DNA of 6,249 nt from an uncultured Selenomonadaceae bacterium (GTDB lineage: Bacteria > Bacillota > Negativicutes > Selenomonadales > Selenomonadaceae): positions 1 to 6,249 of the forward strand of contig CAJOOE010000099.1 of assembly GCA_905236145.1 (NCBI GenBank), written 5' to 3'. Shown piece by piece: positions 6,211 through 6,249 of the stretch; position 1 is the stretch's first letter, and every line of letters begins with the position of its first letter. Both the position numbers and the translations under genes were made by a program. A model generated the notes under the pieces. That model made no database searches and was not told the DNA's origin. It saw nothing but the letters and a program-made list of their open reading frames with translations.

Positions 6211-6222
6211 GGAGGTTAAATT

Positions 6223-6249
6223 ATGGCAAGAAAAGAAAAGCCGCCGACA
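6223..6249 (+). CDS. Start of an unidentified gene, cut by window edge
   Basis: Only nine codons, reading MARKEKPPT, are visible. The ATG at 6223 has a very good GGGAGG Shine-Dalgarno site (6210-6215) seven bases upstream and a promoter-like region before it, which supports a real gene start. The basic N-terminus is not enough to assign a family. Confidence 0.65.

Noticed and set aside
1..6249. Mobile elements, CRISPR arrays, tRNA or rRNA genes
   Set aside because: No transposase or integrase motifs, spaced identical repeats, tRNA-like cloverleaf sequences or rRNA core sequences were recognised. Gene order and composition look uniform, with no sign of recent transfer.

Overview
The window reads as ordinary chromosomal DNA of an anaerobic, moderately AT-rich bacterium. 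All recognisable genes lie on the + strand. A DUF871/MupG protein beside MurQ, strong purine-rich Shine-Dalgarno sites, TTG start codons and an oxygen-scavenging flavodiiron protein together suggest the Bacillota, perhaps a Negativicutes-like lineage. That placement is inference only: the window contains no rRNA or other phylogenetic marker.

Layout. (1) Positions 1-768 hold the 3' part of holB (DNA polymerase III delta' subunit), cut by the window edge and closed by a strong intrinsic terminator at 782-828. (2) A consensus-like sigma-70/sigma-A promoter (864-892) starts a tight four-gene cluster at 948-4442. It encodes a membrane-anchored NodB-like polysaccharide deacetylase homologue that lacks its metal-binding residues, then MurQ (MurNAc-6-P etherase), MupG (6-phospho-N-acetylmuramidase, the DUF871 family), and a secreted PG_binding_1 + NlpC/P60 endopeptidase. 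Intergenic gaps are 4-20 bases and an intrinsic terminator follows at 4465-4499. (3) A second unit begins at an extended -10 promoter (about 4539-4547). It encodes a 109-residue lysine-rich membrane protein of unknown function and a complete class A flavodiiron protein (4940-6115). (4) A spacer of 107 bases carries a possible promoter/operator with a 6-bp inverted repeat. It leads into the first nine codons of another gene, cut by the right edge.

How the genes fit together. Unit 2 looks like a cell-wall turnover and salvage operon. The secreted NlpC/P60 enzyme would trim stem peptides outside the cytoplasm. MupG would hydrolyse imported MurNAc-6-P-GlcNAc, and MurQ would convert MurNAc-6-P to GlcNAc-6-P and D-lactate. 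No PTS transporter (MurP), MurR regulator or exo-N-acetylglucosaminidase is present in the window. Unit 3 is most simply an oxygen or nitric oxide detoxification gene preceded by a small membrane protein.

I see no mobile element, CRISPR array, tRNA or rRNA. No gene set here is clearly a new system. The most interesting points are the apparently dead deacetylase at the head of a MurNAc salvage operon, the shortened MurQ C-terminus, and the unknown membrane protein paired with the flavodiiron protein.
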